The translations under genes were made by a program, and so were the position numbers. DNA of 64,000 bases from an uncultured Planctomycetaceae bacterium (GTDB lineage Bacteria > Planctomycetota > Planctomycetia > Planctomycetales > Planctomycetaceae), in contig CALSLT010000006.1 in the NCBI GenBank assembly GCA_943787265.1, positions 372,001 through 436,000 on the forward strand, read 5' to 3'. Each line of letters starts with the position of its first letter. Within the stretch, counting starts at the first letter, position 1. This document shows, piece after piece, positions 35,763-44,636 of this stretch. Under the pieces are notes generated by a model that was not told the origin of the DNA, ran no database searches, and saw only the letters and a program-made list of their open reading frames with translations.

Positions 35763-36068
35763 ATGTCAGAGAAAACGAAGCGAGCACGTCGTTCATTCAG
35801 TGCTGAATTTAAGCGGGACGCCGTCGATCTTGTGGTCAAGCAGGGGTACTCGTTCAAGGCGGCAGCGGACGCTGTTGGTGTTGCAGCGAAGAGTCTCAGG
35901 GATTGGCACTCGAAGCTGGCTCCAGAGCCAGAACCATGTGGTGACGACGCCTCGACCGCTGCGTTGCAGGATGAGATCAAGCATCTCAGAAAGCGTCTGC
36001 AGCGAGCTGAAATGGAACGTGAAATTCTAAAAAAAGCCACAGCGTATTTCGCGAGGGAGTCACAATGA
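35763..36068 (+). CDS. IS3-family transposase OrfA
   Basis: A 101-residue protein with a helix-turn-helix (FKRDAVDLVVKQGYSFKAAA, then AKSLRDWHSKL) and a leucine-zipper-like end (DEIKHLRKRLQRAEMEREIL). It binds the element's ends. The frame carries A7 at 36029-36035 read as CTA AAA AAA GCC. A -1 slip there continues as AGC CAC and so on, directly into the orfB frame, which is the classical IS3 route to an OrfAB fusion transposase. It overlaps orfB by 4 bases (ATGA). Confidence 0.93.
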   Translation: MSEKTKRARRSFSAEFKRDAVDLVVKQGYSFKAAADAVGVAAKSLRDWHSKLAPEPEPCGDDASTAALQDEIKHLRKRLQRAEMEREILKKATAYFARESQ

Positions 36069-36949
36069 AATACGCATGGATCAAGCAGCATCGTGACTCG
36101 TTTTCAGTGACGTCGATGTGTCGAACTCTCAATGTCAGCTCGAGTGGATTCTACAGGTGGCTGAAGGCCGGGCCCGGCTTGAGGGCTCAACGGTCGGCTC
36201 GAATCCGCACTTCAATTAAGCAGGTCTACGACGAGTCGCACGGGATTTATGGCAGTTACAAAATCGCTGATCGACTCAAGGAAGATGACTCTCTGGAAAC
36301 AGTCTGTCGCAACACAGTCGCAGCGGCGATGCGGGAAATGGGACTGAAAAGCAAAGTCTCAAAGAAATTTTCGCCAACGACAACGGTTTCTGATCCTTCA
36401 AAGATGGCGGCACCAAACGTTCTGAATCAGTCCTTCAAAGCAGGTGCTCCGAACAGAAAGTGGGTGACCGATATCACGTATCTGCCGACGGCAACCGGCT
36501 GGGTTTATCTGGCTGTTGTCCTGGACTTGTTCAGTCGCAAGGTTGTCGGTTGGGCGATTTCCGAAAGTCTCGCCACGCCGTTGGTCAGCTCAGCTCTTCG
36601 TAACGCTGTTGAATCGCGGAAGCCTGACACGAACGGTCTGCTTCACCACAGCGATCGAGGCTCGCAATACACCAGCGATGAATACCAGCAGACTCTGAGA
36701 ACACTCAACATGATCTGCTCGATGAGTCGTACCGGATGCTGCTACGACAACGCCGTCATGGAACGTTTCTTCTGGTCACTCAAGCACGAATGGACGAAGT
36801 TCGAAACCTTCGAGGACATCACTCAAGCAAGACTCAGCGTCTTCCAGTACATCGAAACGTTCTACAACTCCAAGAGAATTCATCAGACCCTCGGATACAA
36901 AACACCTGACGAATTCGAAGAACAACACCAAGCAAAGCTTGCCGTCTAA
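36065..36949 (+). CDS. IS3-family transposase OrfB (DDE integrase)
   Basis: A 294-residue protein with an N-terminal HTH_21 region (IKQVYDESHGIYGSYKIADR) and an rve core. The acidic triad is visible: Asp in WVTDITYLPT, Asp in LLHHSDRGSQYTS and Glu in VMERFFWSLKHEW. The C-terminus carries the usual FYNSKRIHQTLGYKTPDEFE. It is full-length, so the enzyme is probably functional when made as a fusion with OrfA by -1 frameshift. Confidence 0.95.
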   Translation: MKYAWIKQHRDSFSVTSMCRTLNVSSSGFYRWLKAGPGLRAQRSARIRTSIKQVYDESHGIYGSYKIADRLKEDDSLETVCRNTVAAAMREMGLKSKVSKKFSPTTTVSDPSKMAAPNVLNQSFKAGAPNRKWVTDITYLPTATGWVYLAVVLDLFSRKVVGWAISESLATPLVSSALRNAVESRKPDTNGLLHHSDRGSQYTSDEYQQTLRTLNMICSMSRTGCCYDNAVMERFFWSLKHEWTKFETFEDITQARLSVFQYIETFYNSKRIHQTLGYKTPDEFEEQHQAKLAV

Positions 36950-37027
36950 AAACTAATTCAGGTGTCCATCCCAACTGGGCAATCGCAAATTGGCCCCCTC
37001 ACCCTAACCCTCTCCCCCAATTGCTAA

Positions 37028-37959
37028 GAGGCTGACAAAGAACTGACTTGAGAAGCATCCGACAAACGGCATGAGATTTGCGCCTGATGATCGTATTCAA
37101 CCCCGATCATCAATGGAGTGAATCATGGATGCACAATTGCCGGATGCGTTTTTGAACTATGTGGTTTCATTTTTGCCACCGCAAGCACCACCGGGAGTTC
37201 AAGGCGGTCGCAAGCCGATTGATCACGCGACGGTGGTCAAGGTGATCTGGTTTGTGTTGACTGTGGGCTGCCGTTGGAAAGATGTACCGTGCGAGATGGG
37301 GTGCTCGGGCGAGACCGCTCGGACGCGACTGAAGTTGTGGCAGGAAGCGAACGTCTGGCAGAAAGTTCATCGTTTGATTCTCCGTGAACTGCAGCGGAAA
37401 GACGAACTTCAATTGGAAACGGTCATGATCGATTCGGTCCAGGTCCGAGCCTTCGGCGGCGGCGACCGCAGCGGTCCCAGCCCTGTTGATCGCCGTAAAC
37501 CAGGCACAAAATACACGGTTCTTGTCGATGCGAAGGGGACTCCTCTGGTGATGCAGTCGGCCGCTGCCAACGTCAGCGATCACTGCCAGATACTGTCGAC
37601 GGTTGTGTTGTTTCCGACGATTGGCGGAAAGCCCGGTCGCCCTCGTGTGCATCCAGCAACTCTCTATGCCGACGCCGGCTACGATAGTGAAGGAACACGC
37701 GACATCCTGAGAATTCTCGGCATCACACCACTCATCCGTCGCCGCAAAGAACCTCACGGCAGCCAGCTTGGACGAAAGCGATGGGTGGTCGAGCGAACCA
37801 TCAGTTGGATCAAAGGTTTGAGACGAATGAGAATCCGCTACGACAGACACGCCACAATCATCGACGCCTGGAACAACCTGGCACTCGCTGCCATCTGCTT
37901 CAGAATCCTCAACAACACCGCATAATCAAACAACCCAGATCCAGTTCTTTGTCAGCCTC
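37028..37959 (+). mobile_element. IS5-family insertion sequence, intact
   Basis: A 932-bp element with perfect 18-bp terminal inverted repeats (GAGGCTGACAAAGAACTG at 37028-37045 and its complement at 37942-37959), flanked by a 3-bp TAA duplication (37025-37027 and 37960-37962). A short TNA duplication is usual in several IS5 groups. It encodes one complete transposase. Confidence 0.93.
37125..37925 (+). CDS. IS5-family transposase
   Basis: A 266-residue single-frame transposase. The N-terminal domain has the DUF4096-type pattern (VIWFVLTVGCRWKDVPCEMG). The DDE core shows IDSVQVRAFGGG, GTKYTVLVDAKGTPL, LYADAGYDSEGTRD and the C-terminal RKRWVVERTISWIKGLRRMR with the catalytic Glu. Length and layout fit IS5 elements of the IS427-like group. 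The enzyme looks intact. It lies entirely within the 18-bp inverted repeats. Confidence 0.95.
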   Translation: MDAQLPDAFLNYVVSFLPPQAPPGVQGGRKPIDHATVVKVIWFVLTVGCRWKDVPCEMGCSGETARTRLKLWQEANVWQKVHRLILRELQRKDELQLETVMIDSVQVRAFGGGDRSGPSPVDRRKPGTKYTVLVDAKGTPLVMQSAAANVSDHCQILSTVVLFPTIGGKPGRPRVHPATLYADAGYDSEGTRDILRILGITPLIRRRKEPHGSQLGRKRWVVERTISWIKGLRRMRIRYDRHATIIDAWNNLALAAICFRILNNTA

Positions 37960-38056
37960 TAAGTCTTTATTAGATTTCCGCATCGATTTTTGGGGAGAGG
38001 GGACTTGTCAGCGTGATGCAATTTCAGTGCCCTACGTGCTCGGTCCGGAAACAAAA

Positions 38057-38082
38057 GAAGCCCGCTCGATTGAGCGGGCTTC
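38057..38082 (-). terminator. Rho-independent terminator of metY
   Basis: An 11-bp perfect stem (GAAGCCCGCTC with GAGCGGGCTTC) and a 4-base loop, followed on the minus strand by TTTTGTTTCC. It stands 39 bases after the metY stop codon. Confidence 0.88.
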
Positions 38083-38121
38083 CGAATTGTCGCGTGCAGA
38101 GTTCAACAAACTTTGCAGAGC

Positions 38122-39456
<1,335 letters not shown>

Positions 39457-39677
39457 TCATTCCGACGTGTAAAAACGAAATCAGGGCGGACCGAACGGAG
39501 CGGCAGCCACGATTTTCGTCGTGGCGGCGGGTATCGCTCCTCTCAACCCACCCTGCGTTGCAGTTTGATCAACAAAGTAGCGGCTCATCCGCGAGCCTAA
39601 GCGGCCATCATTGTGCAACACTTTCCAACATTCAAGCGGGAAAGCAACCAACAGGCCGTCACGATCGGCAGCGTTTG

Positions 39678-40304
39678 TCAGGCTTCCGCAGCTTTCAGGA
39701 AACTGCATCCGGCAGCCATGGTCGAGGCACACTGAATGGCTTCCAGAAGCTGATCGTCCGACGCTCCCAGATCGCGGCTTTTTGTGACGTGACCGGACGT
39801 GCAAGGCTTGCAGGCGTTGAGATTGCTGATCGCTGTGTTGATCAGTTCAACCGTCTTATCATCGAGCGACGTGTTCATGAACGTGTGAGCTCGCAGGCCG
39901 ACGGACATCCCGCCGAAGACTTCCGAACCGCTGAGGTCTCGAAACTTGAAAAATGAGTTGTACATCGAGTTTGTCGACGCGACGGCCAGCACGTCCGCGG
40001 CCATGCCTTCTTCCGCATCTAGCGACTTCAGACGCTCGGTAAAAAAGTCGAGCCACACCGTGCAGCCGTAGTGACCGCTGACAGCCAGGCCAAGGATCGC
40101 TTTCGTCTTTGTATCCAGAGCCCCGTCTGTGTACACGAACTTTTTGAAGTTCATGTAAAAGTCCTGCAGGAACGCTTCGACACGGCCGTAGGTGAGAAAC
40201 GGCTCGGGCACGGCGTCGGCTTCGAGCATTTCCTTAATGCGACCGTAGGTGCGTTCGAGTTTGCCTTCGGCTTCCGATTCGGGCAGCGGCTGGATTCGCG
40301 ACAT
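39678..40304 (-). CDS. ahpD: AhpD-like alkylhydroperoxidase (carboxymuconolactone decarboxylase family)
   Basis: A 208-residue helical protein with the family's redox site NACKPCTSGHVTKS (Cys-x-x-Cys with nearby His). Two half-repeats are visible, one around GLAVSGHYGCTVWLDFF and one around the CKPC site, as in AhpD. In known systems AhpD passes electrons to AhpC so that it can reduce peroxides. Here the ahpC gene lies just upstream on the same strand, separated by a palindromic repeat, which supports the partnership. In the first half only a single Cys is present. Confidence 0.85.
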   Translation of the reverse strand: MSRIQPLPESEAEGKLERTYGRIKEMLEADAVPEPFLTYGRVEAFLQDFYMNFKKFVYTDGALDTKTKAILGLAVSGHYGCTVWLDFFTERLKSLDAEEGMAADVLAVASTNSMYNSFFKFRDLSGSEVFGGMSVGLRAHTFMNTSLDDKTVELINTAISNLNACKPCTSGHVTKSRDLGASDDQLLEAIQCASTMAAGCSFLKAAEA

Positions 40305-40372
40305 GAGAGAACTCCGATACCTATTGAAAAACGGCAGGCCGAAATCAATCAGCCTGCCGTGGCAATTTCACC

Positions 40373-40449
40373 GTAGGGTGCGTTTTGACGCACCACTTCG
40401 AAGCAAAGTCTTACTTAACCAGCTAAAGGTGCGTCGAGACGCACCCTAC
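40373..40449. repeat. GTAG-headed palindromic repeat, family B, copy 3
   Basis: The best-preserved copy: GTAGGGTGCGTTTTGACGCA at the left and GGTGCGTCGAGACGCACCCT then AC at the right, complementary over about 22 bases. It lies between ahpC and ahpD and may attenuate ahpD or protect the ahpC transcript end. Confidence 0.88.
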
Positions 40450-40453
40450 GGCT

Positions 40454-40996
40454 CTAATTAAGAGTTTCTTCGCCCTTCTTCCAGTTGCATGGGCAGAGCT
40501 TGTCGGTCTGCAGAGCGTCGAGGACTCGCAGAACTTCGTCGACGTTTCGGCCAACGCCCAGATCGTGGATTGAAATCCAGCGAGTAACGCCGTTCGGATC
40601 GATCAGGAAGACGCCTCGCAAAGCGATACCTTTGTCTTCGATCAGCACGCCGTAGTCTCGCGACAGGCTGTGGCTCGTGTCGGCGAGCATCGGGTAAGCC
40701 ATGCCAGCTAGATCTTCGTGAGCGTCGCACCAGCCTTTGTGCGAGTAAACGCTGTCGGTGCTGGCTGTCAGAACGACGCAGTCACGGTCTTCAAATTCGC
40801 CGAGTGCCTTGTTGAAGGCGACGATTTCGGTCGGGCAGACGAATGTGAAATCGAGCGGGTAGAAGAACAGGCAGGTCCATTTGCCGTTCAGGTCAGCCAG
40901 CTTGATCGTCGAGAACTGATCGTCGGTGCCATCTTTCGTGCGGTCGTAAGCCTGAACTTCAAAATCCGGAGCGGCCTGTCCAATCTGAACTGTCAT
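40454..40996 (-). CDS. ahpC: 2-Cys peroxiredoxin (AhpC/Prx1 type)
   Basis: A 180-residue peroxiredoxin. The peroxidatic Cys54 is in DFTFVCPTEIVAF. TASTDSVYSHKGWCD and DYGVLIEDKGIALRG are family blocks. The C-terminal KLCPCNWKKGEETLN holds the resolving cysteine (Cys168 or Cys170). It reduces hydrogen peroxide and alkyl hydroperoxides in the cytoplasm. The AhpD-like gene downstream is the likely reductant. No OxyR-like regulator is nearby. Confidence 0.95.
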   Translation of the reverse strand: MTVQIGQAAPDFEVQAYDRTKDGTDDQFSTIKLADLNGKWTCLFFYPLDFTFVCPTEIVAFNKALGEFEDRDCVVLTASTDSVYSHKGWCDAHEDLAGMAYPMLADTSHSLSRDYGVLIEDKGIALRGVFLIDPNGVTRWISIHDLGVGRNVDEVLRVLDALQTDKLCPCNWKKGEETLN

Positions 40997-41162
40997 CGCA
41001 ATGTCTCTTTCTGCAGTCTGGTGAGGGGTGGTCTATGGAAAAGCATCATCGCCCGCAAAGTGAAGCAGGCGGAATCCATCGCGTAGCTGGCGAGGATTGT
41101 AGACCGTGCCAAACCCGTTTCAAGCCAGCCGGCAACTCATTGAAATTGGCCCGCTCCTGGTA

Positions 41163-41801
41163 TCACGTATCAACTTGGACAAGCAGCATTCGATTGCTGT
41201 CAAGAATGTTCTGAAGAGCTGGCATCAGATGCCCGTAGTCCTCTGCAGCCTCCTCATTTGAAAGGATCTCTGGCTCGGCCGCTTTGAGCTGGTCGATGAT
41301 CTCGCGCAACTGGTTTGGCGGATGCATTGTAAACATCGGCGTGAATCCCCCTCCTCGTCTGTAGTCCGATGGGAGAGTACAGCGAAAGGGCTCCATTCCG
41401 AATTTGGAGATTGGCTGGTCAGTGACTCGGTCTACCGGCACGTTGTGATAGGCTCGGCCAATACTAATCACGTCCCAGTAGACGGAGTCGATTTCCATTT
41501 CAGCTTGGAACGTGAATGGTGTCAGCTCTGTGAGTTGAAAGCCAATGAACTCGCACCAAGACTCCTGCTCATCTTCATCGAGGTCTCTGTACCAGTCGTC
41601 GCGTTGAAATCGCTCGGCAAGAACATCTGCTAATTCTTCGCGGTCTTGGGGACACGCTCCCAGCACAGGCTCTTCAAATGGCAGTTCGCCGACATTTTCG
41701 ACCAGCATGTCGGCAATTTGCAGGAGTGTTTTGCGATCTGGTGAAGTCACAAAAGAATCAAACTTTTCCCAATTCATTGAGTAGATGAAGTAGCCAGCCA
41801 T
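41163..41801 (-). CDS. Protein of unknown function (acidic, cytoplasmic)
   Basis: A 212-residue acidic protein beginning MAGYFIYSMNWEKFDSFVTS. It contains SWCEFIGFQLTELTPFTFQA and GMEPFRCTLPSDYRRGGGFT, and a C-terminal helix (LREIIDQLKAAEPEILSNEE). I do not recognise the family. No signal peptide, membrane segment or catalytic motif is visible. It stands alone between ahpC and fabF on the same strand. Coding-like composition and full length make it likely to be real. Confidence 0.7.
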   Translation of the reverse strand: MAGYFIYSMNWEKFDSFVTSPDRKTLLQIADMLVENVGELPFEEPVLGACPQDREELADVLAERFQRDDWYRDLDEDEQESWCEFIGFQLTELTPFTFQAEMEIDSVYWDVISIGRAYHNVPVDRVTDQPISKFGMEPFRCTLPSDYRRGGGFTPMFTMHPPNQLREIIDQLKAAEPEILSNEEAAEDYGHLMPALQNILDSNRMLLVQVDT

Positions 41802-42052
41802 TGTTGCAGATCCCTCGCAATTCTGTTGAGTTGTTGTGACTCTCGTGCTGCGAACGTGGCACTCAACCGTAGAAAAGTTGAGCGATAGGTAAGTGCCTCA
41901 TGCACTGAAAACATGCGATTACTATTACTGAGGCGGCCCAGCATTTCAAACACTGAATGCCGCGACCATTCGCACGATCGACACTCCACCGTAAGTTGGG
42001 GGACCAAACCGAACTCGACATCTTCCCGGTCGCAATACCACTTGAAGGACGA

Positions 42053-43297
42053 TCAGTCAGCCGTGCCGTAGACCAGGCAGGCGTTGTGGCCGCCGAAGCC
42101 GAAGCTGTTCTTGAGAATGCGACGGATGGGCATCTGACGGGCCTGGTTGGCGACGTAGTCGAGGTCGCAACCTTCGTCGGGGTTATCGAGGTTGATCGTC
42201 GGCGGAGCTGTTTGATCCTGCAGAGCCTGTACGCAAACGACTGACTCGACGCCGCCGGATGCTCCCAGCAAGTGGCCGATCTGACTCTTCGTACTGGAGA
42301 CGGCCATCGTCTTCGAGTGGTCGCCGAAGACTGTCTTGATGGCGACGGTTTCCGCTTTGTCGCCAAGCGGTGTGCTTGTTCCGTGAGCGTTCACGTAGTC
42401 GATTTCGTCCGGGTTCATCTTCGCATCACGAAGTGCTCCGGACATGGCTCGCGCTGCGCCCTTACCTTCCGGATCAGGCGCGGTCATGTGAGTTCCGTCG
42501 GCAGACATTCCGTAGCCGAAGACTTCGGCCAGGATCGTTGCTCCGCGAGCCACGGCATGTTCGTACTCTTCCAGAACCAGGACGCCGGCACCTTCGGCCA
42601 TCACGAATCCGTCTCGATCTTTGTCGAACGGTCGGCTGGCTGTTTCAGGACTGTCGTTTCGAGTCGACAGTGCATTCATGCGTGCGAAGCCGGACAGTCC
42701 CAAAGGAGTGATCGCTGCTTCGCTGCCGCCTGTCACCATGACGTCAGCCATGTCGAGCTGAATCAGTCGGAAGGCGTCGCCGATGGCGTTTGTCGCTGAT
42801 GCACACGCTGTCGCAACGGCACTGTTCGGACCTTTAAGTGCCCAATGGACCGAGATGTTCCCGCTGGCGGCGTTGACCATCAGTTTAGGAATCATGAACG
42901 GCGAAACTCGCGATGGCCCTTTGTCAAAGAGGGCGTCGTGCTGCATTTCGATTTCGCTCAGACCGCCAATGCCGCTTCCGACCAGAACTCCGTGTCGGTA
43001 CGGGTCGCCCGACGTGAAATCCATCCCTGAAGAAACGATCGCTTTGCTGGCCGCGGCGAATGCAAACTGAACGAACCGGTCGACTCGCTTCACTTCTTTG
43101 GAAGTGATGTCGCCATGCTCGGTGCAGTCGAAATTGCGAACCTCGCCGCCGAAACCGACTTTGAAATCGGAGCAGTCAAAACGCTCGATTCGACCGATGC
43201 CACTTTTGCCGGCACAGATCTTGTCCCACAGCTCGGAAACTTCGAATCCAAGCGAGGAGACAATCCCCGTTCCAGTGATGACAACTCGCCTGGCCAT
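42053..43297 (-). CDS. fabF: Beta-ketoacyl-ACP synthase II
   Basis: A 414-residue condensing enzyme starting MARRVVITGTGIVSSLGFEV. The acylation Cys is in VATACASATNAIGD. The two catalytic histidines are in VNAHGTSTPLGDK and in KSQIGHLLGASGG, and the end is NSFGFGGHNACLVYG. It elongates acyl-ACP with malonyl-ACP in fatty acid synthesis. The acyl carrier protein gene lies directly upstream on the same strand, 128 bases away, the usual acpP-fabF order. Confidence 0.96.
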   Translation of the reverse strand: MARRVVITGTGIVSSLGFEVSELWDKICAGKSGIGRIERFDCSDFKVGFGGEVRNFDCTEHGDITSKEVKRVDRFVQFAFAAASKAIVSSGMDFTSGDPYRHGVLVGSGIGGLSEIEMQHDALFDKGPSRVSPFMIPKLMVNAASGNISVHWALKGPNSAVATACASATNAIGDAFRLIQLDMADVMVTGGSEAAITPLGLSGFARMNALSTRNDSPETASRPFDKDRDGFVMAEGAGVLVLEEYEHAVARGATILAEVFGYGMSADGTHMTAPDPEGKGAARAMSGALRDAKMNPDEIDYVNAHGTSTPLGDKAETVAIKTVFGDHSKTMAVSSTKSQIGHLLGASGGVESVVCVQALQDQTAPPTINLDNPDEGCDLDYVANQARQMPIRRILKNSFGFGGHNACLVYGTAD

Positions 43298-43425
43298 CCA
43301 GAAAATCTTTCAGAAACTGAGCGTGTGTTTCGACAAATCAGTGCGTCATTTCGACGCGGAATCAGCAAATTGAGCCGGCTGAAGGTGCCCGGTTGCGAGG
43401 CTCAGCCGGCTCGCGTGTCGCCAGT

Positions 43426-43653
43426 TTAGCTCTTCTCGTCGATGTACGTAATAGCGTCTCCGACGGTCTTGATCTTGTCGTAGTCGTCATCCGGAATAGT
43501 GATGCCGAATTCGTCTTCGAATTCCATTACCAGTTCGACAACGTCCAGCGAATCCGCTTTCAGGTCGTCGACGAACGATGATTCACGAGTCACTTCGGCT
43601 TTTTCAACGCCCAATTGTTCGCTGACGATGCCGATTACTTTTTCTTCAGTCAC
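43426..43653 (-). CDS. acpP: Acyl carrier protein
   Basis: A 75-residue acidic protein with the phosphopantetheine serine in [20 protein letters not shown]. It starts [28 protein letters not shown] stands before the ATG. It carries growing acyl chains for FabF, encoded downstream. Confidence 0.96.
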   Translation of the reverse strand: MTEEKVIGIVSEQLGVEKAEVTRESSFVDDLKADSLDVVELVMEFEDEFGITIPDDDYDKIKTVGDAITYIDEKS

Positions 43654-44376
43654 GAGAGTTTCCTCCAGGAATTGTTCATATTCGCATCAGGTGGCACATC
43701 GTGTTGCCACTCAGTTGTGAGCAGTTAAGTGAGAGTTGCACCAAAGGCAACCTCGCCCAACCAATCAGCAGCCCTTGTCAAAAACGGGCATCTGATTAAC
43801 AGGCAGACACGGCCAGGATACAGGCGCAGTCTCTGCCCGAATGCAACGCCGCGAACATATAGTGAGAACCCGGAAGCGTGTAAACTCAAATCCAGAGTCG
43901 CATTACCGGCTCGGCACGCGGCATCCATCCAGAACTGCCCTGTTTTCGCAGTCCCGCTGGACTGTGACGAGGTTTGAGACTCCGTGCCTCAGGCTCGCGA
44001 AGTTCCCTGACGCGAGTGAGGTGCGGCCGTAGTCGCAGAAAATTTCTCTGCGTTCAGCCCGAATTGTCGTCAGACGGACTGCCTCTGTGGTCGCTCTGAC
44101 AACTACCAGTCCACGATGGATTCGCCGCCGGGCAGAATCTCAAATCGCCCCAACTCACTCTGCCAAAAAGAGTTAGGAAGCCGCACGTTCATTTCTTCGC
44201 CGATTCGGGCATCACTCGTGCCTTCTGTGGACCATCGTTAATCCGGAACTTTCCGGAACGTTGGCTGAGGTGTTCTCTGGCCAACGTTGCACACGGTGAT
44301 GCCTCAAGCAGCCCGCCTCTGTCTGGTGCGAAGACAGAAACTGGCCAGCTTCAGGCACGTTGGAGAGGAAATCCCC
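43654..44376. other. Divergent intergenic region between acpP and the peptide-modification cluster
   Basis: 723 bases without a convincing gene other than the small peptide gene that follows. Small stem-loops occur: CGCAGA with TCTGCG at 44034-44052, GTCAGA with TCTGAC at 44069-44100, and the 9-bp stem at 44257-44288. The acpP promoter and the promoter of the peptide cluster should lie here, but I see no clear consensus for either. Confidence 0.45.
44257..44288 (+). promoter_or_regulatory. Inverted repeat upstream of the peptide gene
   Basis: AACGTTGGC at 44257-44265 and GCCAACGTT at 44280-44288 are perfect complements with a 14-base spacer, 88 bases before the peptide start. The palindromic TCCGGAACTTTCCGGA ends just before it. 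It could be an operator or a leader stem. No regulator gene is adjacent. Confidence 0.4.
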
Positions 44377-44514
44377 ATGACGAACTCAGCCACGCAAAAA
44401 AGACAGAGAGCCGTTCGCGAAATCACTTCGCTGCGGACTTCAGAACGAGCAAGGAAAGCGGCAGCAAGTCGTTGCTGCTGCCGTTGCTGTCGCTGCTGCC
44501 GCTGTCGCCGGTAG
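44377..44514 (+). CDS. Putative RiPP precursor peptide with Cys/Arg-rich C-terminus
   Basis: A 45-residue peptide. GAGAGGA stands about 9 bases before ATG 44377, a strong ribosome-binding site. Residues 1-31 (MTNSATQKRQRAVREITSLR, then TSERARKAAAS) are basic and polar like a leader. Residues 32-45 are RCCCRCCRCCRCRR, holding all eight cysteines. The layout of a leader without Cys and a short Cys-packed end is what is expected of substrates of MNIO (DUF692) enzymes, which oxidise cysteines in precursors of methanobactin, 3-thiaglutamate and bufferins. The MNIO gene follows 122 bases later, with a stem-loop between. Alternatively the TGC/CGC-rich stretch could be a low-complexity repeat that happens to be open. 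The peptide type is not one I recognise. Confidence 0.7.
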   Translation: MTNSATQKRQRAVREITSLRTSERARKAAASRCCCRCCRCCRCRR

Positions 44515-44532
44515 TTCGCGGACTCCAATCAG

Positions 44533-44574
44533 ACTGCCGGACTGATACCAGACCCCGGTTGTCAGTCCGGCAGT
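44533..44574 (+). terminator. Stem-loop between precursor gene and MNIO gene (attenuator-like)
   Basis: A perfect 13-bp stem (ACTGCCGGACTGA at 44533-44545, TCAGTCCGGCAGT at 44562-44574) with a 16-base loop, followed by TGATTTTGGATTTGTATTTT. It begins 18 bases after the peptide stop codon. Partial termination here would yield more peptide transcript than enzyme transcript, as is common in RiPP operons. It might instead protect the 3' end of the short message. Confidence 0.78.
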
Positions 44575-44636
44575 TGATTTTGGATTTGTATTTTCGACCG
44601 ATTTAGCCGTCAGCAGAATTCCGACAGGAGCCAACC

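Larger units (their letters stand above)
35720..36968 (+). mobile_element. IS3-family insertion sequence, intact
   Basis: A 1249-bp element with perfect 12-bp terminal inverted repeats (TGGACACCTGAA at 35720-35731, TTCAGGTGTCCA at 36957-36968). It encodes orfA and orfB, both complete, so the element could be active. No convincing target-site duplication was seen at these ends. An A7 slippery run lies in orfA. Confidence 0.93.
36994..38002. repeat. Family E C/G repeat interrupted by the IS5 element
   Basis: The left half CCCCTCACCCTAACCCTCTC at about 36995-37014 continues to CCCCCAATTGC. After the IS5 element the right half TTTTTGGGGAGAGGGG (37987-38002) is complementary to it. The IS5 element sits in the loop of this palindrome. 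Confidence 0.65.

Noticed and set aside
35715..36978. ACTGG on both sides of the IS3 element as a target duplication
   Set aside because: The right copy is not adjacent to the inverted repeat end, so it does not fit a duplication.
44304..44528. Minus-strand frame with a run of Gln and Arg opposite the Cys-rich peptide
   Set aside because: It is the antisense of the TGC/CGC-rich core and has no ribosome-binding site or known pattern.
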